Shown: positions 16,488 through 24,331 of the stretch, piece after piece | Position numbering within the stretch: position 1 is the first letter of the stretch | How the letters are laid out: every line of letters begins with the position of its first letter | From: Chloroflexota bacterium | GTDB taxonomy: Bacteria; Chloroflexota; Dehalococcoidia; Lucifugimonadales; UBA826 | Assembly (NCBI GenBank): GCA_002728195.1 | Contig: PBWI01000070.1 | Coordinates: forward strand, 68,075 to 103,971 | Reading direction: 5' to 3' | Length of the DNA: 35,897 bases | Position numbers and translations under genes: made by a program | Notes under the pieces: generated by a model | What the model was told of the DNA's origin: nothing | The model's database searches: none | Seen by the model: only the letters and a program-made list of their open reading frames with translations

Positions 16488-17384
16488 TTATGTTTGGCGC
16501 TGTGACTCAGAAGGTTTTATGATTATCTCCTGATTTTTAATTTGCGCGCTAACTTTTTCTGCAATCCCTACTGTTTCGATCAAATCTTCTGGTATTTGAA
16601 TTCTTCCGTTAGAATCTACCAATAGAGACTCTTCTAGAGGGGTTTCTTTGTCTACATTCCCGCTAATTTGAACATTTTTATCTTGTCTAGATATCTCAGA
16701 AGAAGTTTTACCATCTTTAATAACTACTACACGTCCTACCTTGTACGCTATATCAGGGTCGTGAGTTACTATCACGATGGTTGTTTTATTTACTTGGTTT
16801 ATCTCTCCTAATAAATCTAGGATATCTGCAGCTGTTTTGTCATCTAATTCGCCGGTTGGCTCATCTGCAAGTATCAAAGAAGGGCTGTTTGCCATACCGA
16901 CTGATATAGCTACCCTTTGTTGTTCTCCACCTGAAAGCTGGTCCGGAGTGTGGGTTAATCTGTGACTCATTCCAACCATGTTTAATAAGTGTTCTGCTCG
17001 TTCTCTTCTTTCCTTGTTTGATGTGTCAGTTAGGAGCATGGGCAGTTCAACATTTTCGATGGACGTCAAATATGGTAAAAGATTTCGGGACGCTTCCTGC
17101 CATATAAAACCAACTTCTTCTCTGTGAAACTGTTCTATTTCACGACCTTTCATGTCGATAAGGTTTTTGCCGTCAATAGTTACTTGCCCGGCTGAGGGAA
17201 GATCGTATCCCGCAAGAATGTTTAATAATGTGCTTTTACCGCTGCCACTTGCTCCCACTAATGCGACTACTTCTGATCTATTGACTATAAGATCTAACCC
17301 CCGTAATGCCACAACTTCAAGGTCAGCGACCTTGAATATCTTAAAAAGATCCTTGCAAATTATATGTGCGTTTTGTAGATTCAT
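16488..17384 (-). CDS. ABC transporter ATP-binding protein with C-terminal AbrB/SpoVT-like domain
   Basis: This 298-residue LolD/MacB-branch ABC ATPase has Walker A GASGSGKST (about 44-52), a Q-loop FIWQEAS, the signature LSGGEQQRVA, Walker B LILADEPTGELDD and switch His VTHDPD. After the ATPase core (about 1-228) comes a polar linker and then about 40 residues, LLVDSNGRIQIPEDLI to SAQIKNQEIIIKP. These have the look of a swapped-hairpin AbrB/MazE/SpoVT domain, normally DNA-binding or a dimerisation module. An upstream in-frame start at 17414 falls inside the terminator of the previous gene, so the ATG at 17384 is preferred. The domain assignment is by eye and needs a profile search. Confidence 0.87.
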   Translation of the reverse strand: MNLQNAHIICKDLFKIFKVADLEVVALRGLDLIVNRSEVVALVGASGSGKSTLLNILAGYDLPSAGQVTIDGKNLIDMKGREIEQFHREEVGFIWQEASRNLLPYLTSIENVELPMLLTDTSNKERRERAEHLLNMVGMSHRLTHTPDQLSGGEQQRVAISVGMANSPSLILADEPTGELDDKTAADILDLLGEINQVNKTTIVIVTHDPDIAYKVGRVVVIKDGKTSSEISRQDKNVQISGNVDKETPLEESLLVDSNGRIQIPEDLIETVGIAEKVSAQIKNQEIIIKPSESQRQT

Positions 17385-17398
17385 AAATCTTATTACCA

Positions 17399-17431
17399 AA
17401 AAAGCCCTTGCCAACCAGACAAGGGCTTTTT
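17399..17431 (-). terminator. Strong terminator after the acyl-CoA dehydrogenase operon
   Basis: A perfect 12-bp stem (AAAAAGCCCTTG with CAAGGGCTTTTT) encloses a nine-base loop. On the minus strand it follows the acyl-CoA dehydrogenase stop by about 24 bases and runs into six Ts. The symmetrical T/A flanks would allow action in both directions. It separates the dehydrogenase operon from the ABC genes. Confidence 0.9.
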
Positions 17432-17454
17432 CAAATTAATAGCGGCTATTGCTT

Positions 17455-18579
17455 CTATAAGCCTATTATCTCTGCGACATTTTCAAGATGGAAATCTGTA
17501 TCTCCAAACATGATTTCAGATGCCTTGGCCCTTCGGGAGTATAGCTGCATATTATGTTCTTTAGTGAAACCAATGGCACCATGGGATTGGTGGCCAAGAG
17601 CGCAAACTCTTCGGTAGGCATCACTTACCCACGCTTTTGCCATAGCCACTTCCCTTTCAGCTGGTAGCCCCTCTGACAATCGCCAGGCTGCTTGGTATGT
17701 GATGAATTTAGAGCCTTCAACATCCGTGGCCATATTCGCACAGTGGTGTTGAATTGCTTGGAAGCTTCCAATTGGGCGTCCAAATTGGGTTCTTTGTTTG
17801 GCGTAGTCAACTGTCATATCTAACACTTGCTGCCCACCGCCAGACATTTCAGCGCATTTACCAATGGCTCCCCACTGCATGACTTTCTTGATGGTTTCCC
17901 ACCCTTTATTCTCATTACCTAATAAGGCACTGGAAGATACTTTGACGTTGTCAAATACAACCTCAGATTGCCTGTCTGAAGCAATGGTTTTTAAAAGAGT
18001 CTGGCTTATTCCATCGGACTGACTTGGAACTACAAATAGGCTTATATCTTCATCTGAACTTCCCGTTTTAGCCGCTACAACCATATAGTCCGATACATGG
18101 GCATTTGGCACAAACAATTTTGTTCCATTCAAAATGTAAGAATCTCCCTCGGCTTTTGCGGTCAGTTCAACACCGGCGGCGTCCCATCTTGCACTAGGCT
18201 CAGTTAATGCTAATGTCATGATTATTTGGCCTTCTGCGATTCTTGGTAAGTATTCTTGCTTTTGCTCTTCACTGCCAGCATCCATTATCGACATGCCGCC
18301 CAGAACAACAGTGGAGAAAAATGGTCCAGGGAGCATATATCGTCCCATCTCTTCTAGGAGAACCACCAAATCCTGAAATTCTAATTCAACCCCCCCGTAT
18401 TGCTCTGGGATTATGAGTCCCAACCATCCCTGTTCAGCTATTTTTGCCCAAAGTTCCGGGGTGTACCCTCTTTCGTCTCCCTCCATTTCTCTAACATATG
18501 TATCGGGACATTCAGTTGAAAGAAAGTCCTGAGCAGTGGTTTTAAGCATCTGCTGTGCTTCGTTTAATCCTAAATCCAT
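17455..18579 (-). CDS. Acyl-CoA dehydrogenase family protein
   Basis: This 374-residue flavoprotein of the acyl-CoA dehydrogenase fold would remove hydrogens from the alpha-beta carbons of an acyl-CoA. It has the N-terminal helical domain, the middle beta domain with ALTEPSARWDAAGVE and LNGTKLFVPNA (FAD contacts), and the C-terminal helical domain with KQRTQFGRPIGSFQAIQH. The tail HGAIGFTKEHNMQLYSRRAK is typical of a branch seen in actinobacterial FadE proteins that act as heteromers. The usual EGT motif carrying the catalytic Glu of medium-chain enzymes is absent. It is the last gene of a three-dehydrogenase operon and may be the partner subunit for the two upstream paralogs (inference). Confidence 0.9.
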   Translation of the reverse strand: MDLGLNEAQQMLKTTAQDFLSTECPDTYVREMEGDERGYTPELWAKIAEQGWLGLIIPEQYGGVELEFQDLVVLLEEMGRYMLPGPFFSTVVLGGMSIMDAGSEEQKQEYLPRIAEGQIIMTLALTEPSARWDAAGVELTAKAEGDSYILNGTKLFVPNAHVSDYMVVAAKTGSSDEDISLFVVPSQSDGISQTLLKTIASDRQSEVVFDNVKVSSSALLGNENKGWETIKKVMQWGAIGKCAEMSGGGQQVLDMTVDYAKQRTQFGRPIGSFQAIQHHCANMATDVEGSKFITYQAAWRLSEGLPAEREVAMAKAWVSDAYRRVCALGHQSHGAIGFTKEHNMQLYSRRAKASEIMFGDTDFHLENVAEIIGL

Positions 18580-18617
18580 TCGATCTCTCCTATATATAAA
18601 AGTTGTTGGAATACCTT

Positions 18618-18651
18618 AAGTATTTACCCTCTTGAAGTATTTACCCTCTTG
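18618..18651. repeat. Exact 17-bp tandem duplication across a stop codon
   Basis: The 17-base unit AAGTATTTACCCTCTTG occurs twice in direct succession (18618-18634 and 18635-18651) with no mismatch. On the minus strand it covers the last codons and stop of the middle acyl-CoA dehydrogenase gene and repeats them just beyond the stop. It looks like a recent slippage or duplication event and is a candidate variable-number locus. Confidence 0.9.
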
Positions 18652-19816
18652 GTAGTTCCAATCCCCTCTGAGCAATAACGTTTCTTTGAATTTCTGAAGT
18701 ACCTGCGGCCACCATACCACCGAATGAACGCAGCCATGCATTTTCGATTCTGCCCTTTAATGGGGCCCATTTGGAATCTGGGTCTAGCTGCCCGTACATG
18801 CCCATAATCTTCACCCCAAGCCCGTAGAGTCTATTTATCATTTCAGTACCATAAACTTTCGTAATAGAGGCCTCTTTGTTTGGTATAAGGTCCTGGCTTT
18901 GCATCCAAGCTACGTTGTAGCACATTAGTCGCGTAGTTTCGATTTGCACAGCGAGGTCAGCTAATTCGTTCCTTATCACAGGATCATCTGCTAGTAGGCG
19001 ACCGTTTTTCTTGTTCTCTTTGCAAAATGCAACCAAATCTTCAAGAACTCTTTTAGCTCTCGCTGGCCTGTCTACTCCAGACCTTTCAAAGTCCAAAAGC
19101 GCAGCCCCGACATACCAGCCCCTGTTTTGTTCTCCAACCAGATTTTTCTTAGGTACCCTTACATTATCGAAAGTTACAAGACCTCGATATGCGTCCCACA
19201 TCATGGGTATTTTTTCAATTGTGACCCCCTCTTGGCCTTCTAGCTCTGTGAGCACAAAGCTAATCCCTCTGTGTTTTGGAGCGTCAGGTTCGGTACGAAC
19301 CAGCATGAACATCCAGTCAGAATCAGCATGGGCAGAGTTCCAAATCTTGGACCCACTCACAACAAAGTCATCACCGTCTTCGACGGCTCTAGTTTGAAGG
19401 GACGCAAGATCAGATCCTGAATCAGGTTCAGAATAGCCTTGTGACCAAGCAATTTCTGCACTGGCAATTTTTGGTAGGAACTGTTCTTTTTGTTCATCAG
19501 TCCCATATAGCATGAGGATAGGCCCAACCATTCTGATACCGGCATCACCCGCTGATATTCCTCTGTATGCCATTTCTTCGTTAAAAACAACTTGTCTCAT
19601 ATGGCTTGCTTGCTGCCCTCCATATTCTTTAGGCCAAGCCATCGTTAACCATCCCTGGTCCCCTAATTTCCTCTTGAATTCTCTGACTAGGATCGAGTCT
19701 TTTTCGTCTTCAGGGTCTAAATCTTGTTCTCTCCAATTCCAAGGAAGTTCTTTTTCAACGAAATCCTTAATTTCTGACCGAAAATCTTCGTCGACGTTTT
19801 CAAATTTAAAATCCAT
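18641..19816 (-). CDS. Acyl-CoA dehydrogenase family protein (paralog of the upstream gene)
   Basis: This 391-residue acyl-CoA dehydrogenase shows the FAD/substrate segment SQGYSEPDSGSDLASLQTRA, VSGSKIWNSAHAD, FDNVRVPKKNLVGEQNRGWY, and the C-terminal AAGTSEIQRNVIAQRG. In the medium-chain family the residue before GT is the catalytic Glu (EGT); here it is Ala, so the base must come from elsewhere or the protein works as one subunit of a heteromer. It is clearly similar to the protein encoded at 19864-21030 along its whole length, so the two arose by tandem duplication. The stop codon lies inside a 17-bp tandem repeat. ATG 19816 is preceded by AAGGAGTAAC. Confidence 0.93.
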   Translation of the reverse strand: MDFKFENVDEDFRSEIKDFVEKELPWNWREQDLDPEDEKDSILVREFKRKLGDQGWLTMAWPKEYGGQQASHMRQVVFNEEMAYRGISAGDAGIRMVGPILMLYGTDEQKEQFLPKIASAEIAWSQGYSEPDSGSDLASLQTRAVEDGDDFVVSGSKIWNSAHADSDWMFMLVRTEPDAPKHRGISFVLTELEGQEGVTIEKIPMMWDAYRGLVTFDNVRVPKKNLVGEQNRGWYVGAALLDFERSGVDRPARAKRVLEDLVAFCKENKKNGRLLADDPVIRNELADLAVQIETTRLMCYNVAWMQSQDLIPNKEASITKVYGTEMINRLYGLGVKIMGMYGQLDPDSKWAPLKGRIENAWLRSFGGMVAAGTSEIQRNVIAQRGLELPRG

Positions 19817-19863
19817 AGTACTGTTACTCCTTCAATCTGAGGTCACTGATTCTACTACTTTAC

Positions 19864-21030
19864 TTACCCTCTGGGTAACCCTAGTCCTCGTGTGGCTATT
19901 ATGTTTCTTTGAATTTCGGAGGTGCCTGCCTGTATTGTTTCAGAAACGTTGGTTAAATGCATATGCTCTATTCTTCCCTCCAGAGGAGCGTATTTCGATC
20001 CTGGTTCCAGTTGTCCGTGCAATCCAAGCATTTGCATACCGGTCTCACTTAGATGCTGCTGAAGCTCCGTCCCGACTACTTTTCCCATGGAAGATTCCTT
20101 GTTAGGTACGAGACCTTCTCCTTGCATCCATGCAATGTTGTACGAAATTAAGCGACTGACTTCAACTTCTATAGCCAGGTTTGCAAGGCGGTTACGCATA
20201 ATTGGATTGTCTGATATCAATGAACCGTTTTGGTTATTGTTCTTAGCATAATCGGTTAATTCTTCAAGGACTCTCCTGCCCCCTGCCGAGTAATCGACAC
20301 CTGACCTTTCAAAGTCAAGCAAAGTGGCTCCCACATACCAACCCCTGTTTTGTTCTCCCACGAGATTCTTTTTAGGAACTCTGACATTGTCAAATGTGAC
20401 CATGTTGAATCCATGGTCTCCAGCCATATTAATTATGGGATTCACTGTTAACCCCGGGGTGTTCATGTCACATAAAAGAAAACTTATTCCTCGATGTTTT
20501 GGAGCATCTGGATCAGTTCGTGTCAAGACCATTATGTGATCTGCCCTATGAGCGCTTGAAGTCCAAATCTTTGTACCGTTTATTATGAAATCATCTCCAT
20601 CTTCCACTGCCCTTGTTTGAAGGGATGCTAGATCAGATCCAGATTCTGGCTCTGAATAACCTTGGCACCACTGAACTTCACCTTTAGACACTGGTGGTAA
20701 GAATTCTTTTTTCTGTTCTTCAGTACCATGAATCATTAAGGTGGGAGCCATCATGCGAGTACCAAAAACGTCCCGACCTGGAGCTCGATGGTAGGACATT
20801 TCCTCTGCGAAAACCACTTGCATCATGTGGGACACGCCTTGCCCTCCGTACTCCTCGGGCCAAGCCATAGTGAGCCAACCTTTATCGGCAAGTTTTTTGC
20901 GCATCTCTAGACCAAAAGCCCATTCTCCGTCTGAATCAGTGTCTTGGGGTCTATCTTTTAATTCGTCTTTTAGCCATGACTGGAGTTCTTTTCTGAAAGA
21001 AACCTCTTCATCTGAAAACTCGAAATTCAT
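19864..21030 (-). CDS. Acyl-CoA dehydrogenase family protein
   Basis: This 388-residue acyl-CoA dehydrogenase is the first of three in the operon. Motifs match its downstream paralog: CQGYSEPESGSDLASLQTRA, INGTKIWTSSAHRADH, FDNVRVPKKNLVGEQNRGWY, the arginine-bearing LDFERSGVD, and QAGTSEIQRNIIATRG. As in the paralog, Ala replaces the catalytic Glu of the EGT motif. The best-known relatives with this layout are FadE-type enzymes acting on steroid or branched acyl-CoAs, so a bulky or unusual substrate is plausible but not shown. Start ATG 21030 follows TTAAGGAATTAAAT. A lone RAM-domain protein precedes it by about 50 bases on the same strand. Confidence 0.93.
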   Translation of the reverse strand: MNFEFSDEEVSFRKELQSWLKDELKDRPQDTDSDGEWAFGLEMRKKLADKGWLTMAWPEEYGGQGVSHMMQVVFAEEMSYHRAPGRDVFGTRMMAPTLMIHGTEEQKKEFLPPVSKGEVQWCQGYSEPESGSDLASLQTRAVEDGDDFIINGTKIWTSSAHRADHIMVLTRTDPDAPKHRGISFLLCDMNTPGLTVNPIINMAGDHGFNMVTFDNVRVPKKNLVGEQNRGWYVGATLLDFERSGVDYSAGGRRVLEELTDYAKNNNQNGSLISDNPIMRNRLANLAIEVEVSRLISYNIAWMQGEGLVPNKESSMGKVVGTELQQHLSETGMQMLGLHGQLEPGSKYAPLEGRIEHMHLTNVSETIQAGTSEIQRNIIATRGLGLPRG

Positions 21031-21081
21031 ATTTAATTCCTTAATGTCGTAACTTATTAGATGAAAATTTTGAAGCTATAT

Positions 21082-21327
21082 TCACTTTGTACTTGGGGTC
21101 ACAGCTAAGCAGGTCACAGTTCGTACGATTCCAGGAATTACGTGTACTTTTGATATTACAAGGTCCCCAACTGTGTTTTGACCTTCTGTATTAGTGACAG
21201 CGATTATGTCATACGGCCCAATCACAGCATCAACTGTAACAACTTCATCAAGGGCGTTTAAGGCATCTGAAACATCCCCCGCTTTGCCTGCAGCCGTCTC
21301 AATTAAAATGTAAGCCGTCGTCGCCAT
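21082..21327 (-). CDS. Stand-alone RAM (Lrp/AsnC ligand-binding) domain protein
   Basis: This 81-residue protein consists only of the Lrp/AsnC-type ligand-binding (RAM) domain: TAYILIETAAGKAGDVSDAL, VVTVDAVIGPYDIIAVT, then GDLVISKVHVIPGIVRTVTC. It has no helix-turn-helix. Such stand-alone RAM proteins form oligomers that bind small amino-acid-like ligands and may modulate other proteins. An upstream in-frame ATG at 21345 is possible, but ATG 21327 has GAAGGA at a good distance and starts directly with the domain. It is transcribed towards the acyl-CoA dehydrogenases and may be their first co-transcribed gene. Confidence 0.87.
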   Translation of the reverse strand: MATTAYILIETAAGKAGDVSDALNALDEVVTVDAVIGPYDIIAVTNTEGQNTVGDLVISKVHVIPGIVRTVTCLAVTPSTK

Positions 21328-21453
21328 ACACCAAGTCCTTCTCATTATTATTGTTGAATTCTATTTGTCCAAAAGAATCGGTGTCAATTGATTGTTGACT
21401 TAGCTCGCAGTTTCGGTGATATCAAATTAATTTGTAGTTTTATATAATTCAGC

Positions 21454-21475
21454 AAACGTACGAGAAACGTACGAG
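21454..21475. repeat. Two perfect 11-bp tandem repeats (candidate operator)
   Basis: AAACGTACGAG is repeated twice with no spacer, so each unit is about one helical turn. Each contains the palindrome CGTACG. It lies just after a TATAAT at 21443-21448 and 40 bases before the flavin reductase start, in the divergent region shared with the RAM gene. This placement suggests a regulator binding site overlapping the transcription start. No -35 match of note is seen for that TATAAT. Confidence 0.6.
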
Positions 21476-21515
21476 AATTGCTAGAGTTTAAAATTAACAA
21501 TATGGAGGCTTCATT

Positions 21516-21995
21516 TTGTCTAATGCAGATCTTTTCAGGCAGGCCTGGGGTAATTTCGCTACTGGGGTATCTCTGATAACCACCGTAGAAGGAGATGGTT
21601 CTGTTCATGGGATGACTGCAAACGGGATAGCCTCTGTTTCTCTTGATCCTATGCTGGCTATGGTTTGTGTCGGTCATTCTGCTAAAACTTTTCCGATTTT
21701 GAAGCAAAGTGGGAGATTTGGCATTAATATTCTGACTGAAGATCAAAAGCCGATAGGTGAATATTATGCCAAATCTGATAATTCAGATGATGACAAAAGC
21801 CCTGCAAGTTTCAAATTAACACGATCTGGCATCCCATTTTTGATAGGCTCTCTAGCTTCGATGGATTGCCATGTTGTTAACGCTCATGTGGAAGGGGATC
21901 ACACAGTTTTTATTGGTCAGGTATCTGAAATAGAGGTGACAAAAGGATCACCACTTTTGTTCTATGGCGGGAAATGGATGACCTTAAACCAATAA
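21516..21995 (+). CDS. Flavin reductase domain (FMN-binding split-barrel) protein
   Basis: This 159-residue protein is of the flavin-reductase-like family (the HpaC/small-component type), which reduces FMN or FAD with NAD(P)H to supply a partner monooxygenase. Family hallmarks are FRQAWGNFATGVSLITT at the N-terminus, HGMTANGIASVSLDP, FGINILTEDQ, and the C-terminal SPLLFYGGKW. The start is TTG 21516, with GGAGG eight bases earlier; no ATG would fit. No monooxygenase gene is adjacent, so its partner lies elsewhere. It is preceded by a striking tandem repeat and followed by groES after 189 bases. Confidence 0.9.
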   Translation: MSNADLFRQAWGNFATGVSLITTVEGDGSVHGMTANGIASVSLDPMLAMVCVGHSAKTFPILKQSGRFGINILTEDQKPIGEYYAKSDNSDDDKSPASFKLTRSGIPFLIGSLASMDCHVVNAHVEGDHTVFIGQVSEIEVTKGSPLLFYGGKWMTLNQ

Positions 21996-22000
21996 CAAAA

Positions 22001-22021
22001 GTTGACATGGCTCGAGTCAAC
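22001..22021 (+). terminator. Possible weak terminator hairpin after the flavin reductase gene
   Basis: GTTGAC and GTCAAC form a perfect six-base stem around nine bases, with AAA/TTT pairing possible beyond one mismatch. It starts six bases after the stop codon. The T-run is short, so it may be only a weak terminator or an inverted-repeat site. Confidence 0.35.
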
Positions 22022-22053
22022 CTTTAACATTCCAGGCTCAGTTGGTTCTGATG

Positions 22054-22083
22054 TTGACAATAATTTTGTAGCTGATTTACCAT
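22054..22083 (+). promoter_or_regulatory. Possible promoter of groES-groEL
   Basis: A perfect TTGACA at 22054-22059 is followed 18 bases later by TACCAT (four of six -10 matches). It lies about 100 bases before groES. I see no CIRCE inverted repeat (TTAGCACTC-N9-GAGTGCTAA) in the 189-base region, so HrcA control is not supported. Confidence 0.35.
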
Positions 22084-22184
22084 TAACTGCGCTTTTTTTA
22101 AACTCTGCTACCAGGGTTTAAATGTGAAGCTGAATTGTATTCATATAAAACAGGTTTAGTAAGTAGATTAGGAGGTTTAATTTC

Positions 22185-22478
22185 ATGACTACTTCTTTCA
22201 AGCCGCTGGGTAATCGAGTAGTTGTGGAGCCCTTAGAAGGTGAAGAAGCGATGAGCTCCGGAGGGATATATATACCCGACACAGCCAAAGAGAAGCCTCA
22301 GGAAGGCACAATCGTTGCTGCCGGACCAGGTAGGCTGACAGATGATGGTACCAGAGTGCCTATGGAACTGGAAGTTGGCGATACTGTCGTTTACTCCAAG
22401 TACGCTGGCACAGAGTACAAAGAGGGCGACATAGAATATTTGGTTCTTAGAGAAGACGACATTTTATTTAAAAAATAA
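22185..22478 (+). CDS. groES: Co-chaperonin GroES (Cpn10)
   Basis: This is a 97-residue co-chaperonin that forms the heptameric lid over GroEL and closes the folding chamber. The full-length family pattern is visible: [17 protein letters not shown], the mobile loop around [15 protein letters not shown], then GTIVAAGPG and [19 protein letters not shown] before the ILFKK end. ATG 22185 follows a strong AGGAGG. The groEL gene starts 49 bases after its stop with its own AGGAGG, which is the standard bicistronic arrangement. Confidence 0.97.
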   Translation: MTTSFKPLGNRVVVEPLEGEEAMSSGGIYIPDTAKEKPQEGTIVAAGPGRLTDDGTRVPMELEVGDTVVYSKYAGTEYKEGDIEYLVLREDDILFKK

Positions 22479-22527
22479 CAATCAAAATAGAAATTAACAT
22501 CTACGAGTGAAAAAGTAGGAGGAAGTA

Positions 22528-24141
22528 ATGGCTAAACAGCTTACTTTCAGCGAAGAAGCCAGAGCTGCAATGAAGCGTGGCATAGACACCATGGCTGAGA
22601 CCGTTGGGGTCACCTTAGGCCCTAGGGGTAGAAATGTTGTCTTGGACAAAAAATTCGGACCACCACAAGTTTGCAGTGATGGTGTGACAATAGCAAAGGA
22701 AATTGAATTAGAAGATGCTTTTGAAAATATGGGCGCCCAACTTTTAAAAGAGGCGGCCAGTAAAACTAATGATGTTGCGGGTGACGGTACAACAACGGCA
22801 ACAGTATTGGCTCAAGCAATCATTCACGAAGGATTTAAGAATATAGCTGCTGGAGCAAATCCCATGGCTATAAAAAGAGGGATTGATAAGGGTGTTGAGA
22901 CACTGCGTTCTGCCGTGCAGGGTATGTCTACCTCAGTTGAGGGGCGAGTCCAGATAGGGCAAGTGGCATCTCTGTCTGCTCATGATGACGATATGGGCAA
23001 TCTCATTGCTGACGTTATGGAGAAAGTTGGTAAGGATGGGGTGATTACTGTTGAAGAGTCGAAAGGGCTCGATTACGAGCAGGAATTCGTAGAAGGGATG
23101 CAGATTGATCGAGGCTACATTTCGCCATATTTCATAAGTGATCAAGATCGGATGGAATCTTCAATTGAAGATCCTTATATATTAATAACCGATAAAAAGG
23201 TTTCTGCCGTATCGGACTTACTTCCAGCGCTTGAGAAAGTACTGCAGATTGGCAAAAACGTGATAATTATCGCGGAAGATATCGAAGGGGAAGCATTGGC
23301 AACCCTAGTGGTTAATAAGTTGAGAGGCACCCTAAATGTATTAGCTGTAAAAGCTCCTGGGTTTGGTGACCGACGAAAAGCCATGTTAGAAGATATGGCG
23401 ATTTTGACTGGAGGGGTTGTAATCAGTGAAGAAGTTGGAAGGAAACTTGATTCAGTAACTGTTGAAGACCTTGGTCGCGCTCGTCGTGTGGTGGCCAGTA
23501 AAGAGGAAACAACCTTCGTAGAAGGCCACGGGGACGAAAGTCAAATTCAAGGGAGAATAAACCAAATAAGGGCTCAGATTGAGGAGACGACTTCCGATTT
23601 CGATAGGGAAAAACTTCAGGAAAGGCTCGCTAAATTATCTGGTGGTGTTGCCATCATAAAAGTTGGCGCTGCTACAGAAGTAGAACTAAAAGAAAAAAAG
23701 AACAGAGTAGAAGATGCTCTTTCAGCAACAAGAGCTGCCGTTGAAGAAGGAATTGTGCCTGGTGGCGGATTAGCCTTGATTAGAGCTCGAGAATCCTTGG
23801 ACGGCGTGGACCTCAAAGGAGATGAGCAAACAGGAGTTAACATACTGAAGGAGGCGCTACTAAAGCCTCTTATGCTGATTTCCGAAAACACGGGTGTTTC
23901 AGGAGAAGTTATATTAGCCGAAACATTGAAGGGTGACGGAGATTATGGGTATGATGCTGAAACTGGAGTTTACGGAAACTTGCTAGAGCAAGGGATTATG
24001 GATCCAGCAAAAGTTACAAGAGCTGCTATAGAGAATGCATCTAGCGTGGCAGCCATGGTGCTTACTACTGAATCCTTGATAAGTGATATTCCGGAAGCAG
24101 CTCCACCAGCAGCACCGGCTATGCCTCCAATGGATTACTAA
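22528..24141 (+). CDS. groEL: Chaperonin GroEL (Cpn60)
   Basis: This 537-residue chaperonin forms the double-heptamer ring that folds proteins in an ATP-dependent cycle with GroES. The equatorial domain contains [13 protein letters not shown] and the ATP loop [15 protein letters not shown] (about residues 82-96). The apical domain includes DRGYISPYF and [21 protein letters not shown]. The C-terminal equatorial half has [16 protein letters not shown] and [19 protein letters not shown]. The tail is Ala/Pro/Met (APAMPPMDY) in place of the Gly-Gly-Met repeats of E. coli, which occurs in several phyla. It is followed by a strong terminator. Confidence 0.98.
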   Translation: MAKQLTFSEEARAAMKRGIDTMAETVGVTLGPRGRNVVLDKKFGPPQVCSDGVTIAKEIELEDAFENMGAQLLKEAASKTNDVAGDGTTTATVLAQAIIHEGFKNIAAGANPMAIKRGIDKGVETLRSAVQGMSTSVEGRVQIGQVASLSAHDDDMGNLIADVMEKVGKDGVITVEESKGLDYEQEFVEGMQIDRGYISPYFISDQDRMESSIEDPYILITDKKVSAVSDLLPALEKVLQIGKNVIIIAEDIEGEALATLVVNKLRGTLNVLAVKAPGFGDRRKAMLEDMAILTGGVVISEEVGRKLDSVTVEDLGRARRVVASKEETTFVEGHGDESQIQGRINQIRAQIEETTSDFDREKLQERLAKLSGGVAIIKVGAATEVELKEKKNRVEDALSATRAAVEEGIVPGGGLALIRARESLDGVDLKGDEQTGVNILKEALLKPLMLISENTGVSGEVILAETLKGDGDYGYDAETGVYGNLLEQGIMDPAKVTRAAIENASSVAAMVLTTESLISDIPEAAPPAAPAMPPMDY

Positions 24142-24162
24142 GAGAAAATTCTTAGCATATTA

Positions 24163-24198
24163 AAAGGCCTTCAGCTAAACCTGAGGGCCTTTTTTTTT
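24163..24198 (+). terminator. Rho-independent terminator after groEL
   Basis: AAAGGCCTTCAG pairs with CTGAGGGCCTTT (one T-G wobble) around a six-base loop, followed by a run of eight or more Ts. It sits about 22 bases after the groEL stop. Confidence 0.92.
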
Positions 24199-24228
24199 GA
24201 AATTGGACTTTAATTTCATTGGGATACC

Positions 24229-24259
24229 TTGCACATAAAGATACATGTGGCACTATAAT
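24229..24259 (+). promoter_or_regulatory. Possible dnaE promoter
   Basis: A perfect -10 TATAAT at 24254-24259 has TTGCAC (five of six) 19 bases upstream, a slightly long spacer. It is the only good match in the 190-base region between the groEL terminator and dnaE. The predicted transcript would have a leader of about 65 bases. Confidence 0.45.
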
Positions 24260-24262
24260 CAC

Positions 24263-24274
24263 ATTGTATACAAT
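24263..24274. promoter_or_regulatory. Perfect 12-bp palindrome ATTGTATACAAT (candidate operator)
   Basis: A perfect 12-base palindrome begins three bases after the TATAAT of the putative dnaE promoter, i.e. at the expected transcription start. The core TTGTATACAA resembles sites used by some GntR-family repressors. No such regulator is encoded in the window, so this is only a candidate. Confidence 0.45.
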
Positions 24275-24331
24275 TTAGTTGAGATCGAATTTATCGACCA
24301 TACTGACTAAAAAAATTTCAAGGGGCGTTAT

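Noticed and set aside
17385-17414. Longer start of the ABC ATPase-AbrB gene at 17414
   Set aside because: It would lie inside the perfect terminator hairpin of the preceding operon and add residues with no family match.
19512-20105. 197-codon open frame on the plus strand
   Set aside because: It is antisense to two clear acyl-CoA dehydrogenase genes and has no recognisable motif.
22000-22184. CIRCE element upstream of groES
   Set aside because: The region was read for TTAGCACTC-N9-GAGTGCTAA and close variants and none is present.
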